Shown: one piece after another, positions 50,325 to 61,280 of the stretch
How positions within the stretch are numbered: the stretch's first letter is position 1
How the letters are laid out: each line of letters opens with the position of its first letter
Source: Leptodactylus fallax
Lineage: Eukaryota; Chordata; Amphibia; Anura; Leptodactylidae
Length of the DNA stretch: 64,000 bases
Assembly (NCBI GenBank): GCA_947044405.1
Contig: CAMRHE010000077.1
Span: 3,162,001 to 3,226,000, forward strand
Direction of reading: 5' to 3'
Program-made: the position numbers and the translations under genes
The notes under the pieces: generated by a model
The model's database searches: none
Told to the model about the DNA's origin: nothing
What the model saw: only the letters and a program-made list of their open reading frames with translations

Positions 50325-50625
50325 TGTTTTACCATACTTGTATTCCCCATGAAATAGCAATTCTGGACAACTTTTCTAGTACTTTGAATTGTGCTGTTCC
50401 TCTGTTATTCCTACTACAAATGTATGAATAAATTGACAGCTGGGTGTTCCCATTCCCACATTCTGATATTGTCAGCTTTAATTGGAGAGGTTATAGTGTC
50501 GATGGACACACCCAGTTGTCAGTTTTTTCATAAACTTGCAGTAGTACTAACAGAGGAACGGCACAATGAGTTATAGGACAAGAGGATCCAGAATTGTTAT
50601 TTTACAGGGAATAAAGCAGACATGT
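50325..50625. repeat. TTAA family C, decayed copy
   Basis: TGTATTCCCCATGAAATAGC, CTCTGTTATTCCTACTAC, GACACACCCAGTTGTC and GCAGACATGTCAGTAGG appear in the same order as in 63235-63585. Confidence 0.7.
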
Positions 50626-50648
50626 CAGTAGGGCAGACACATTTTTAT

Positions 50649-50854
50649 GCTGAGGCTTCACATTGCGGAAAAATTGCGTTTTTTTTGTTGCAGATTTTGC
50701 TGTTAAAGGAATGGATTTAGGAGAAGGGAGAAGTATAAGGGCTTGATTTATATTTCCCATTTCTTTTGAAGCCACTCTTGGCTTTGGCTCCAAAAAAAGC
50801 AGCCAAATATACAACAAGAAATGCAGATTTTCCTTAATGTGTGGCTTCAGCTTA
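50649..50854. repeat. CTAAGGCCCCAC repeat, short type (copy 2)
   Basis: GCTGAGGCTTCACATTGCGG at the left and TAATGTGTGGCTTCAGCTTA at the right. Shares TTGCAGATTTTGCTG and CTTGGCTTTGGCTCC with copy 1. Confidence 0.8.
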
Positions 50855-50855
50855 A

Positions 50856-51167
50856 AGGGGTTTTCCTACAAACAAATACCCAGTCCCTATTCATAGGATA
50901 GGGCATAAGCATCTGATCCCTGGGGGTCCGATAGTGTAGAATGGAACAGTAGTGCACATTCATGACCAAAGCTCCATTCCCTACTGTGGTACTGATAGAA
51001 AGCTATAGACAGGAATGGGACTGAGCATGCAATACGTTTCCCAGCTGATCCACAGTGTATGGACCTCTGCTTGTGCAGGTGTATTGCGACTCCTTTGAAC
51101 AACTGATCGGTGGGGGTGTCGAGAGTCGGACTTCTATCTACAAATATTGTAGTCCTGGAATACCCTT
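50856..51167. mobile_element. TTAA-type MITE (family A), 312 bp
   Basis: TTAA at 50852-50855 and 51168-51171. Left end AGGGGTTTTCCTACAAAC, right end reversed AAGGGTATTCCAGGAC. The interior has CTATTCATAGGATAGGGC, GACAGGAATGGGACTGAGC and CAACTGATCGGTGGGGG. The first TTAA is shared with the end of the preceding repeat. Confidence 0.82.
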
Positions 51168-51409
51168 TTAAAGACTGTGAAAAAAAGATGGGCACACGGA
51201 TATACTGTTAGCTCTGCAAACTGTCAGTGTTGCTAGGGGACAGTAGGATATATCTGTGCCAATGTGTAGCGTGCCTTTTTATCACTTAGAGAACACTTAA
51301 AACCAGTGTGAATCAGTCCTATAATATACAGTGTATACAATGCCTGTAAAGTGGTGTGAATTGTCGTGAACTATCCCTTTCTGGTACGTGTATGAAAGCT
51401 TTACTTAGA

Positions 51410-51710
51410 AGTCGTGATATTAGTCAGAGTCTGGGAGAGAATTTTTATCATTTTTTTTCGTTTGGCTCTTAGACTGCAAAATAAGCAGATCAGGACAGAT
51501 CTAGTCGCGCTAAACCCAGTAAGATTAGCTTAGCAGAACTGTCAGGTATGTGAGCGGCAATTAAATTAATCAATACCAGCTTTAGCTCGCTCGCTGTCAT
51601 TGCTCCCATGAGGGCAATAAACATTAGTGGAGGGGTTATGCGGTGCCAGCAGCGACCTTCCACTTTTTCGAAGACGTCAGGAGATTTGATATAACATGTT
51701 AACGTGTACT
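51410..51710. other. Candidate conserved non-coding element 1
   Basis: Non-repeat-looking DNA. It contains GGCAATTAAATTAATCAA (51557-51573 region), a pair of homeodomain-type TTAATT/TTAAT cores, plus CAGATCAGGACAGATCTAG. No reading frame. Conservation cannot be tested here. Confidence 0.35.
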
Positions 51711-52409
51711 TGGTGTACTAAAGTAGGCACAATTTTATGAGTGTATTATTGTTGTAGCATATAAATGACAAAAAAGGTAGACTGAGGATACGTGTCATAT
51801 ATACTCCGGGTATATAGATATTCTCTGAACTGTATTAAAATGGCATATCACTGACAAATGCCACATATCATATATGTCTCACTGACACTCCCGTATCTAT
51901 AAGCAGAAAAGTGTCAGGCTGTCGGAAGGTTCTCAGAAATTGATCAGGTTCTTACATAAATATAACACTTTTATATGCAATTTTTTATGGTGTACTTTTC
52001 CATGTTGGAAGGATTAGTATATTGTCCAGGCGCATTGGTGAGACAGGGCATTCTGGCTATAAACCAAAGAATTCTTAAAGGGAGGCTGTCGGCAGTGTTT
52101 ACCCCTCAGAATACAGGATGAAGGAGCAGGTGGCATGGCTGAGACACCCACATTGTATTGCCACTGGCATCAGACATGTAAGTGTCCAGGAGGTACCCCC
52201 ATAAAATGCCGTATCTGAATGCCACCCCAGACAGAGAGGAGATCACTAGAGATATTACTCTGAGCCAGGCAGCCAGGGAGCGTTCAGTACAGACAGCTCT
52301 GACCACTTCACATAAATTGGTTGCCCCTAGGGCACTTGCGAACCTGTCTTGGGGGCATTAAATTATGGATTTCTCAGTCATGCAACCTGCATGCACATCA
52401 CCCTATATA

Positions 52410-52760
52410 CAGGTGCATCTCAATAAATTAGAATATCTTTGAATTAAAAAAGTGACCTCCTATATTTTCTAGATTCTTTACACACAGAGTGTTCTATTTC
52501 AAGTGTTTTATTTCTGTAAATGTTGATTATGGATTACAGGTAATGAAAACCCAAATCTAAGAAAATTAGAATATTGTAAAAAAGTTCAGTATTGTAAATT
52601 CAGTGTGTCACCTGCCAAGGTTTCCTAAGACTTTAAATGGTCCCTCAGTCTGGTTCAGTAGGACACACAGTCATGGAAGACGCTGATTATGAATTGTATT
52701 ACTGAATTACTGAAGTGAATGAACGTTTCAAAGATATTCTAATTTATTGAGATGCACCTG
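52410..52760. mobile_element. TA-flanked MITE, 351 bp, 34-bp perfect TIRs
   Basis: TA at 52408-52409 and 52761-52762. CAGGTGCATCTCAATAAATT starts a 34-bp inverted repeat (52410-52443 and 52727-52760) with no mismatch. The interior is non-coding. Tc1/mariner-type ends and target. The identical arms suggest recent activity or a constraint on the ends. Confidence 0.93.
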
Positions 52761-53049
52761 TAGTTTGCATTGCTTTCCCTGTCCTCTATATGCTACGGTA
52801 TAGTGCTGTGACCAGATTTGAGAGGTCCCTTTAGTAGACTCTCCAGTGGGCAGATTGAGAAATGTCAGCTCTGTCGTTGTCACATGTTTTGATCCATTCT
52901 TCCACTTGTTATAGGAAGTAAATTTGATAGCGATCATTTTTCTTTCTGGCAGCTGGCACACTGGGGAACGGTCAGGGTTAATGCTTGTGGCTTCTCAGGA
53001 TATCACTGGCAGAAACCCCAGGGCCCAATAGATCTCTCCATGATCTGAA

Positions 53050-53850
53050 ATGACTGGGCAAGTTCCAGCAAAGTGCTACAAGATTGTTGTTATTGGATCC
53101 AGAAATAGAAAGTCACAGCAGACTATGTGGAGGTGTATCGCTTTGTCAAAGCCCTCTCTGCTTCCATCGTTCCTCCCCCAGCCTCACCACCACCCTCTTC
53201 TTCCAGAGCCTTTGCTTTCTCTGCACCCCTGGAGATTACAGCTGCTGATGGCTGCAACCGAGCTGTTATTTTCCTGATTACCATTATTATTTTCATACAT
53301 TTATTTGCATACTCTCTGTTCCATATAGCGAGAGAGCTCGAGCTGCAGAGCTGCAGTTAACCCTCTCCTCCCTGGAGTAACTAGTCGGAATACAGTCAGT
53401 GTGTTTTTTTTTTTTTTTTTTCCTATGGCCGACCTCTTCGTAACCGCTTCGGTTCCCAGATCTCTGGTATGCAAGGGGTTAAGCGCCTCTTGTACGATGC
53501 CCAAGATATTATCAGGTTTTCAGCGTGGTCCCGGCAGCTTCTCATTGATGCTAATGAAATCCGCATGTACTGTAACATGTTAAAAGCCTATAGAATTAGA
53601 CATCAGAGCCTCGCAGGCATTTTTACGTTTCTCTTTCCTGAAGGAACATTTTGTCGCTTTTAGGGTCATTGCTGAAATAATTCCCACACTGCAAGAGGCA
53701 GAAATATGTATATCCAGGAAGCTCTAGTTCATTTTGACATCGAGCGGAGATTAGCTAGATAGTTGATAGGGCTGAGTATTTTGTGGGCACATCAGCTATT
53801 TTCCTGTCACTGCAGCCGTCAATGCTTTGATCTTTATTATGACATATTTC
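53050..53850. other. Candidate conserved non-coding element 2
   Basis: About 800 bp free of the window's repeat vocabulary, interrupted by a T-tract (53404-53421). It contains a perfect inverse octamer ATTTGCAT (53303-53310), GATGCTAATGAAAT (53545-53560 region) and CTGATTACCATTATTATTTTC. The two ORFs here (53050-53277, 53127-53360) show no known domain. Confidence 0.35.
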
Positions 53851-53936
53851 TGACATAGTAAACCTGTCAGAAATAAAATATAGATACATAGATCTTTCTA
53901 CTCCAACACTTTAGAAGACTTTTTCGGGTTTGTATT

Positions 53937-54095
53937 CAAAGAGGACCTGTCACTTCTCCTGTCACGTCTGTTTTAGTAAATATTGTATTCCCTATGAAAT
54001 AACAATTCTTGAACATCTTTTCTCATTATTCTGTGTTGTGCCATTCCTCCGTTACTTTCCCTTGAAATGGATTAATAAAATACAAATAGGTGATG
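53937..54095. repeat. TTAA family C, left-half fragment
   Basis: AGAGGACCTGTCACTTCTCC then GTGCCATTCCTCCGTTAC, collinear with the first 150 bp of 63235-63585. The right half is missing. Confidence 0.7.
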
Positions 54096-54188
54096 TGGAC
54101 AACAGGACTTCATTATCTAATAGCCCTAAATACATTATGTAATGTCATATGCAACATTTCTTTTTTTCCTAATGGGGTTGCACCTTAA

Positions 54189-54865
54189 AGACACTTCTTT
54201 CCTATCCACAGGATAGGGGATAAGCATCAGACTGTTGGTGATGGGACCCCCAGAAATCAGGAGAATGGGACCGAAAGTTCTCCACTATGTTCCTTGAGTT
54301 ACAGTAGGCCTAGTACATCACCTTGTGGCTATGTGATATCACAATGTGTCATTATGACACTACAGTGGGGTTATATGACATCACAATGTAACTCTGTGCC
54401 ATCACAGTAGAGATTTGTGGCATGACAGTGGGGCTCTTTGACATCACAAAGGGACTTTGTGCCAAGGGGGAATTATACCATCACATTGGGTCTCTTCAAC
54501 ATCCCAGTGGGTCTCTGTGACTTCAAAATTGGACGTTGTAACAGCACAGTGGAATCCATGATATCACAGTGTAGCTCTGTGATGTCACATCATAATGGGG
54601 CTCTGTGGCATCACAATGGGGCTTTGTGACTTTACAGTGTGGCATTATGACATCACATTTGGGCTCTAGGACGTCACAGTGACATAACAAAGAGCTCTGT
54701 TACACCACAATTAGCCTCTGTGACATCACAAAGTCGCTGTTTGACATAATAGTGGGACATTATGATATCACAGTGGGGCTTTGTGACATCGCAGTTTGGC
54801 TGGGATAGATTTGACACGTATTTCCTATCGTGTGGGTAGGTGATAAGTGTAGTAGCACAACCCCT
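54189..54865. mobile_element. TTAA-type element with an internal minisatellite, 677 bp
   Basis: TTAA at 54185-54188 and 54866-54869. Left AGACACTTCTTTCCTATCC; right, reversed, AGGGGTTGTGCTACTAC. Both sides carry the family signature CACAGGATAGGGGATAAG / GGTAGGTGATAAGTG. The middle is occupied by a tandem array, which accounts for its excess over the 312-bp relative at 50856. Confidence 0.8.
54320..54800. repeat. ~22-25 bp TGACATCACA minisatellite
   Basis: About twenty degenerate units of the form CTCTGTGACATCACAGTGGG. Each holds a TGACATCA word, one base away from a CRE/AP-1-like site. Confidence 0.9.
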
Positions 54866-55509
54866 TTAAATTGGTAGTACATGTGAATGTTCTAAGTATA
54901 TACTGTATTTGTCACTAGAAAAAGATGACATGTTCCTCACCTTCCACCATCATGTAATTCTTCTTCTCTGCCTTTTAGTCTTTCTCTAAATATTCAGATA
55001 CTAACATGTGGGATACAACTGCTTAGTGCAGAATGCAGCTGCAGTGACACAGTAAAGGTAAGAGGGGTAGGGGAGCAGGGGGTATTAACTAATCTAGTTT
55101 TGCCTGCTTCTGAAAGGTATTACCCAGCATTGACATTTTCAGAACACATAGGAATTTTTACAGCTGATCAACCTTGAAAGCTGAAAGCTAAACACCTGAG
55201 AAGTCAGGCCTGTCATATTTTTTATTTGGCAGAAATCTGTGAACATCAGAGGCAAAAACATTTGTCAGTGTAAAAATCCCACCCAGTTTCTGTTCTTCCG
55301 AATGGAAGTAAGATCCGTTGGTAAAATGCCGGGTTATGGATAATAGTATAATGGATGATCAGTCCTGTGCTTAGTAATGAGAGTCCCATAGCCATAGAGG
55401 CTTACATCCCTTACATGAAGTCGGCATATACCTACAGCGTGATGAATGAAAACATTTGTAAAATAGGTGATAAGGACCTAAAAGAATTACTGAAGACTTT
55501 CAATAACCG

Positions 55510-55790
55510 TCCATCTCATTTCTTTATGTAAGATTTGTATAGCACTAACATATTCTGCAGCATTGTACAGAGTCACTATTCATATCAAGTACATTACTCT
55601 TTGGGGCTCACAATCTGCATTGGAGCCAAATACCCAATTGTTATGTTTGTTCCCTATAGATTTAATACGGAAAGAAAAACAGATATGCAGACAAAATGCA
55701 ATAAAAAATCTTGCGGTAAAAATGTGATGCATTTTTGCTGCGTTTTTCTAGCTGAGGTTCGCTATGTGGGGCCTTAGCCTAAATCATCTA
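55510..55790. repeat. LINE 3'-end-like repeat and CTAAGGCC repeat end
   Basis: 55525-55628 is related to 6865-6960 (ATATTCTGCAGCATTGTACA, GGGCTCACAATCTGCATT). 55690-55785 ends GCTATGTGGGGCCTTAGCC, one terminus of the CTAAGGCCCCAC repeats. Confidence 0.6.
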
Positions 55791-56445
55791 TGTACCATCT
55801 GTGTAAATTGGGCCTCCTGGTTCTCCCCCAACTAGTGTTGGACTAGTCTACCAGAATACCAGAGGTGAACCAGGTTCTAACATAATAATGGTCCAGCAGA
55901 AGACACCCAAATATGAGGGGTACTATGGTCTATTTCCCTGGTGGTGTTGGAGGGTTGAGCCCCCAGAATGATTTTATCTGGTGGACCCAAAGAACCTCAG
56001 TCTGACACTGCCCCAAAAGTGGATGTCTGAGGAGAGAAGGGTCTGGTTTCCAACATGCCTTAGAGGATTTCTCCACACTATTCTTTCTTCAAACAATCCT
56101 TAAGCCATCACTATGTAAGCAGCCAAGCATGGCATGATAATGTCCCTCTGAGACTGAAATGTACTTTGTGTTTATCAGCAGCCATATATCTAAATTATGG
56201 TCACTCAGAAAGCAGCGTCACACCAAGACTGGTAGAACTGTAACCTTTATTCAATGCATGGAGGTGCTTGTGGCCTAGACGTCCGAAGCCTCCTCAGAAT
56301 ATACAATTTGTTACTTCCTTTTTTCTGGACAGCAGTTTTCTCCTCATTCTCTTTCTACTGTTTTTTTTCTTACTCTCCTCCTTTATGAAATAAATGTGGC
56401 CTACTTCTATACTTCCACCTCTTGATGTGATGGACCAGTGTGTTA

Positions 56446-56586
56446 AAGCGGTTTTCCAGGGTCACAATATTGATGGCCTGTCATTTGGATAGGCTATTAA
56501 CATGAGATCTGACTCTTATCATGCCCACTGATCACCTGGTCAAGTAGCCATCGGCTCGGAGTACTGTTTACAACTTTCCAGTCATC
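56446..56586. repeat. TTAA family A, left-end fragment
   Basis: TTAAAGCGGTTTTCCAGGG then ATTGATGGCCTGTCATTTGG. It is interrupted by repeat E at about 56587. Confidence 0.65.
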
Positions 56587-57090
56587 TTAGGCCCCTTGCA
56601 GATGACTGTGGGCGAGATCCGTGTGCTATCCATGTTTTTCCCAGAAAGCACACTGACCCATTCATTTCTATGGGCACATGCACACGACCATGTTTTTCAC
56701 TGATCAGTGTGCGAGCCGTGAGTACGTGCCGCAAAATATAGTACAGGTCCTATTCTGTTCAGTTTTTGCAGAATAGACTCTCCCATAGAAGCCTATGGGA
56801 GACTAAAAACCTAGGATGGCACACTGATGTACTCCGTGTGCCATCAGTGTTCTGTCCATTTTCGCGGACAAGCTAGGGATATCATTAGATGTCCCCTGTG
56901 TTTTTTTTTTTTTATGGTGGATCCTCAAACTAGGATCACATACTGATGGCACACTCAAGACACTGTCAGTTTTTGCGGACCTACTTCACTGATGCTGAAG
57001 GCACACTGAAGGCACTCTGTCCGCAAAAACTGAACACTAATTACTAGTTTGCGGCCCGCAAAATATACACAGTCTGCAACTAGCCTTACT
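56587..57090. repeat. Repeat E (copy 2, inverted)
   Basis: Starts GGCCCCTTGCAGATGACTG and ends CACAGTCTGCAACTAGCC. Shares GTGTGCTATCCATGTTTTTC and CAAGCTAGGGATATCATTAG with the reverse of 41208-41648, including a T-tract at the same place (56900-56914). Confidence 0.78.
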
Positions 57091-57248
57091 CCAATATCTT
57101 TCCACAGCCCGTCTCCTACTCTGACTGCCTCATAAATGGCTGACAGCCATGGTCAGTCAGAAGCAGTAATCCAATAAAAAGCTAGTGATTGAATTTTTAT
57201 GAAAGTAAATATGCAACAAACCGTTTATCTAATTATACAATATTAATA

Positions 57249-58863
57249 CAGTCATATGGAAAAGTTTGGGCACCCCTATTAATCTTAATCATTTTTAGTT
57301 CTAAATATTTGGGTGTTTGCAACAGCCATTTCAATTTGATATATCTAATAACTGATGGACACAGTAATATTTCAGGATTGAAATGAGGTTTATTGTACTA
57401 ACAGAAAATGTGCAATATGCATTAAACCAAAATTTGACCGGTGCAAAAGTATGGGCACCTCAACAGAAAAGTGACATTAATATTTAGTAGATCCTCCTTT
57501 TGCAAAAATAACAGCCTCTAGTCGCTTCCTGTAGCTTTTAATCAGTTCCTGGATCCTGGATGAAGGTATTTTTGACCATTTGATGGTCGCCGAGCATGGA
57601 CAGCCCGCTTCAAATTATCCCACAGATGTTCAATGATATTCAGGTCTGGGGACTGGGATGGCCATTCCAGAACATTGTAATTGTTCCTCTGCATGAATGC
57701 CTGAGTAGATTTGGAGCTGTGTTTTGGATCATTGTCTTGCTGAAATATCCATCCCCGGCGTAACTTGAAATTCGTCACTGATTCTTGTACATTATTCTCA
57801 AGAATCTGCTGATACTGAGTTGAATCCATGCGACCCTCAACTTTAACAAGATTCCCGGTGCCGGCATTGGCCACACAGCCCCAAAGCATGATGGAACCTC
57901 CACCAAATTTTACAGTGGGTAGCAAGTGTTTTTCTTGGAATGCTGTGTTTTTTTGACGCCATGCATAACGCCTTTTTGTATGACCAAACAACTCAATCTT
58001 TGTTTCATCAGTCCACAGGACCTTCTTCCAAAATGAAGCTGGCTTGTCCAAATGTGCTTTTGCATACCTCAGGCGACTCTGTTTGTGGCGTGCTTTCAGA
58101 AACGGCTTCTTTGGCATCACTCTCCCATACAGCTTCTCCTTGTGCAAAGTGTGCTGTATTGTTGACCGATGCACAGTGACACCATCTGCAGCAAGATGAT
58201 GCTGCAGCTCTTTGGAGGTGGTCTGTGGATTGTCCTTGACTGTTCTCACCATTCTTCTTCTCTGCCTTTCTGATATTTTTCTTGGCCTGCCACTTCTGGG
58301 CTTAACAAGAACTGTCCCTGTGGTCTTCCATTTCCTTACTATGTTCCTCACAGTGGAAACTGACAGGTTAAATCTCTGAGACAACTTTTTGTATCCTTCC
58401 CCTGAACAACTATGTTGAACAATCTTTGTTTTCAGATCATTTGAGAGTTGTTTTGAGGAGCCCATGATGCCACTCTTCAGAGGAGATTCAAATAGGAGAA
58501 CAACTTGCAATTGGCCACCTTAAATACCTTTTCTCATGATTGGATACACCTGGCTATGAAGTTCAAAGCTCAGTGAGGTTACAAAACCAATTTTGTGCTT
58601 CAGTAAGTCAGTAAAAAGTAGTTAGGAGTATTCAAATCAATAAAATGATAAGGGTACCCAAATTTTTGCACCGGTCAAATTTTGGTTTAATGCATATTGC
58701 ACATTTTCTGTTAGTACAATAAACCTCATTTCAATCCTGAAATATTACTGTGTCCATCAGTTATTAGATATATCAAATTGAAATGGCTGTTGCAAACACC
58801 CAAATATTTAGAACTAAAAATGATTAAGATTAATAGGGGTGCCCAAACTTTTTCATATGACTG
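57249..58863 (-). mobile_element. Near-complete Tc1-like transposon, 1615 bp
   Basis: TA flanks both ends (57247-57248 and 58864-58865). Terminal inverted repeats are about 211 bp (57249-57459 and 58653-58863). They start CAGTCATATGGAAAAGTTTG and CAGTCATATGAAAAAGTTTG and differ at only a few bases. Between them lies one transposase gene on the minus strand. The near-identical arms and almost readable gene imply a young insertion. It sits in the host gene's intron, antisense to it. Confidence 0.95.
57477..58465 (-). pseudogene. Tc1-like DD34E transposase with a C-terminal lesion
   Basis: The likely start is the ATG at 58465 ([17 protein letters not shown]), not the upstream in-frame ATG at 58510. 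Numbered from 58510: N-terminal helix-turn-helix with [17 protein letters not shown] (45-61), the GRPRK AT-hook-like motif (74-78), a second HTH to about 125, then catalytic D168 (LWTDETK), D259 (QQDNDPKH) and E294 ([11 protein letters not shown]) with 34 residues between D259 and E294. After RRPSN (299-301) the frame breaks and stops at 57542. The expected tail, [17 protein letters not shown] onward to STKY, is readable in another frame ending at 57477. About 12 residues before it are missing, so a small deletion caused the break. All catalytic residues survive; activity is unlikely. Confidence 0.93.
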
Positions 58864-58869
58864 TAATTG

Positions 58870-59030
58870 TATAATATAATTAATCATTTAACTTTGTTCC
58901 AACTCCACCCAAAATTGGCTCTGACAGTCCTTCTTTCAAGCACCATGGCACCCTCACACAGCTGATCCTTGAGGCCTGTCTCTCATCACCCTGACAGACT
59001 GTCAGTATTGTGTCCCCAGTAAATGCCTTA
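58870..59030. other. Short non-coding stretch
   Basis: Nothing recognised between the Tc1 element and the next repeat. Confidence 0.4.
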
Positions 59031-59033
59031 AGA

Positions 59034-59241
59034 CTTAGGCCCCACATTACAGAAATGCAGCTTTTTTTGTTGCAGATTTTGCTGCGTTTTTTTGGAGCCA
59101 AACCTAGTAATGACTACAGAAGGAATGGTAATTATCTAGGAAGATCTTATACTTCTCCCTTTTGCTCAATCCTCTCCTGGCTTTGGCTCAAAAATCTGCC
59201 ACAAAAAAAGCTGCTTTTCCATAACGTGGGGCCTGGCCTTA
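59034..59241. repeat. CTAAGGCCCCAC repeat, short type (copy 3)
   Basis: ACTTAGGCCCCACATTAC at the left, ATAACGTGGGGCCTGGCC at the right. Inner GGAGCCAAACC and GGCTTTGGCTC form an inverted pair as in the other copies. Confidence 0.8.
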
Positions 59242-60120
59242 ACCTTTAAGTTGCTTTTTGTGTTAGTTGTGTTTTTGTACAGTTATTAGCTGTACAAAAA
59301 CAGAATTTACTAAAAGAACAGGCTCCCTTCAGCTACATTACTTAAGGCGTCTTGGTTTAGTCTTAGAGAAATCTATTAACTGTGAGCTGCTCAGATTCAC
59401 TGTTGATAGTAATGGAACGTCTAGAAGGTGAGACATTCTTGGCGAGCTCACAATCCCTGTGAGCTCACATTGCTTCAGCTCAGTCTTATGGCCTATCTCA
59501 TTCCTGTCTCATCTCCACTGAAACACGTCTGCTCAGACGTAATAACATTACTTCCCATGAGTGCATAGGTTAAAGCTATTTCATGCTTCTTCATGCTGTG
59601 GGGTGCCCTAGTGTAGGATGCACTTACCTTGTCTGACAGGTCATTGTTATGTATGTTACTAATGCAGAGAGGAAACAGGGAGTGAAGAAAAGCTTTCTGT
59701 CCCTACTTTATCCAATTAGCTCTGGCTTCCCTGCGGGTGGAAATAAGGCAGATTTATATGTATCCGCAGTGGCTCTACAAGTGATGCACTCCAGAGCGGC
59801 TGTGACCAAGGTAAACAGAGCCAGACTTCTGTAAACAGAGCAGGCCCCTCCGAAAAACTCTTTCCCCTCTTAGGAAGCTGCTGTCACTTTACCTGAGAAG
59901 TCAGTGATATGCCACCTACATGAATTCTGGAACTGCTGCCATACTCATAAATATTCTGCTTAAATATAGTACCAGTTTATGATGCGCGCCATTCAGAACA
60001 CGGGGCTTTATTAACAAGGATGTATGTAAGACGTTATGACTTTAAATGACGAACATGCTGGAATCTAATGGCCAGAGCATAAATCCAATGTAAGCCCAGA
60101 ATCTTAGCTTCTGCATGGTA
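59242..60120. other. Intron 1 stretch, nothing firm
   Basis: No exon or repeat edge recognised. Confidence 0.4.
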
Positions 60121-60975
60121 TCAGACTCATAGTTACATGGTAGATGAGGTTGGTTGAAGACTCAGGTCCGTCAAGTCCAACCTATAATTCTACCATTTTG
60201 ATCCAGAGAAATGCAAAACCGTGTATGAGGCTGATGCCAAATGTCCCATGTCAGGGGAAAAAATACATTCCCCTCTCCAGATCTGGAAATCAGTTTAAAA
60301 CTCTGGATCAACTTGTCCTTACCAAAATTTTAAACCTGTATCCTATAATATTTTTCCATTCAAGAAAGACATCCAGGCCCTTCTTGAAGTGGTACAATGA
60401 ATCCACCATCACCACTTCCATAGCCTCACTGCTCTTACAGTAAAGGATCTCCATCTATGATGCTGTAGGAATGTCCCCTTGTCACTGTCACCGTCCTAGG
60501 AGTAAAAAGATCATTAGAAAGTTCTTTGTGCTGTCCCTTCATGTATTTGCACATTGTTATTAGATCTCCCCTTGGACATCTTTTCTCTAAATTGAATAAC
60601 ACAAGTTAGTTAATCTATCGTTGTACTCCAATCCACCCATTCCCCTAATAATCTTGGTCGCCCTTCTCTGTAATCTCTCTAGTTTAGATATGTCCATTTT
60701 GTATGCTGGGGACTAAAATTACACACAATAGTACCAGTTATTTGTATAGAGACATAACTAAGTTCTTGTCATGAGAATCTAGACCTCTTTTGATTCCATA
60801 ATTTTATTTGCCTTGGCAGCAGCTGCCTGGCACTGGTCACTAAAGGTAATCTTACTGTCCACCAAAATCCCCAAGTCTTTTTCGGTGGCAGTCTTACCCA
60901 GTGATTTGCTATTATGTACATAATCATAGATTTTATGTCTTAGACCAAAATGCATAACCTTACGTTTGTCTACAT
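60120..60975. repeat. Long dispersed repeat (family unassigned)
   Basis: Blocks such as CATCCAGGCCCTTCTTGAAG, CCTCACTGCTCTTACAGTAAA and CCAAAATCCCCAAGTCTTTT are ones I associate with an abundant amphibian interspersed repeat, probably the non-coding part of a LINE or large DNA element. Frames are short and broken. Confidence 0.5.
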
Positions 60976-60977
60976 AA

Positions 60978-61280
60978 GGCTAAGACCCCACGTAGCAAGC
61001 CACAGCCAAAAAACGCTTCAGAAAAGATTGTGGCACAAAACACATCACACGTTGTTTTTCACAGAAAGTCCGCAGAATTTTCCTCTGGTGACTTTCTGCT
61101 TCTATTATACCTATATGGAAAGTGGCAGCGTTTCCATAGGTATAACTGACATGCTGTGATTTGCAAAAAAGCTTTCGTTTTTGAAATTGCGGAATTTTTA
61201 TCTGCAGTGCGTGATGGGATTAGCCAGAATCCCATCCAGTTTGCAGGTAATGTAAAATACAGTGTTTTTTGCCGCGGCCA
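60978..61280. repeat. CTAAGGCCCCAC repeat, long type (copy 3)
   Basis: GGCTAAGACCCCACGTAGC at the left. Inner blocks CACAGAAAGTCCGCAGAA, TATTATACCTATATGGAAAG and GCCAGAATCCCATCCAG as in the other two copies. The right terminus is lost after TTTTTTGCCGCGGCC. Confidence 0.75.

Noticed and set aside
53127..53360. ORF with a proline-rich then hydrophobic stretch, possible exon
   Set aside because: It is tempting because it ends in a membrane-like run, but I find no coherent acceptor and donor pair and no family match. Listed only as candidate non-coding element.
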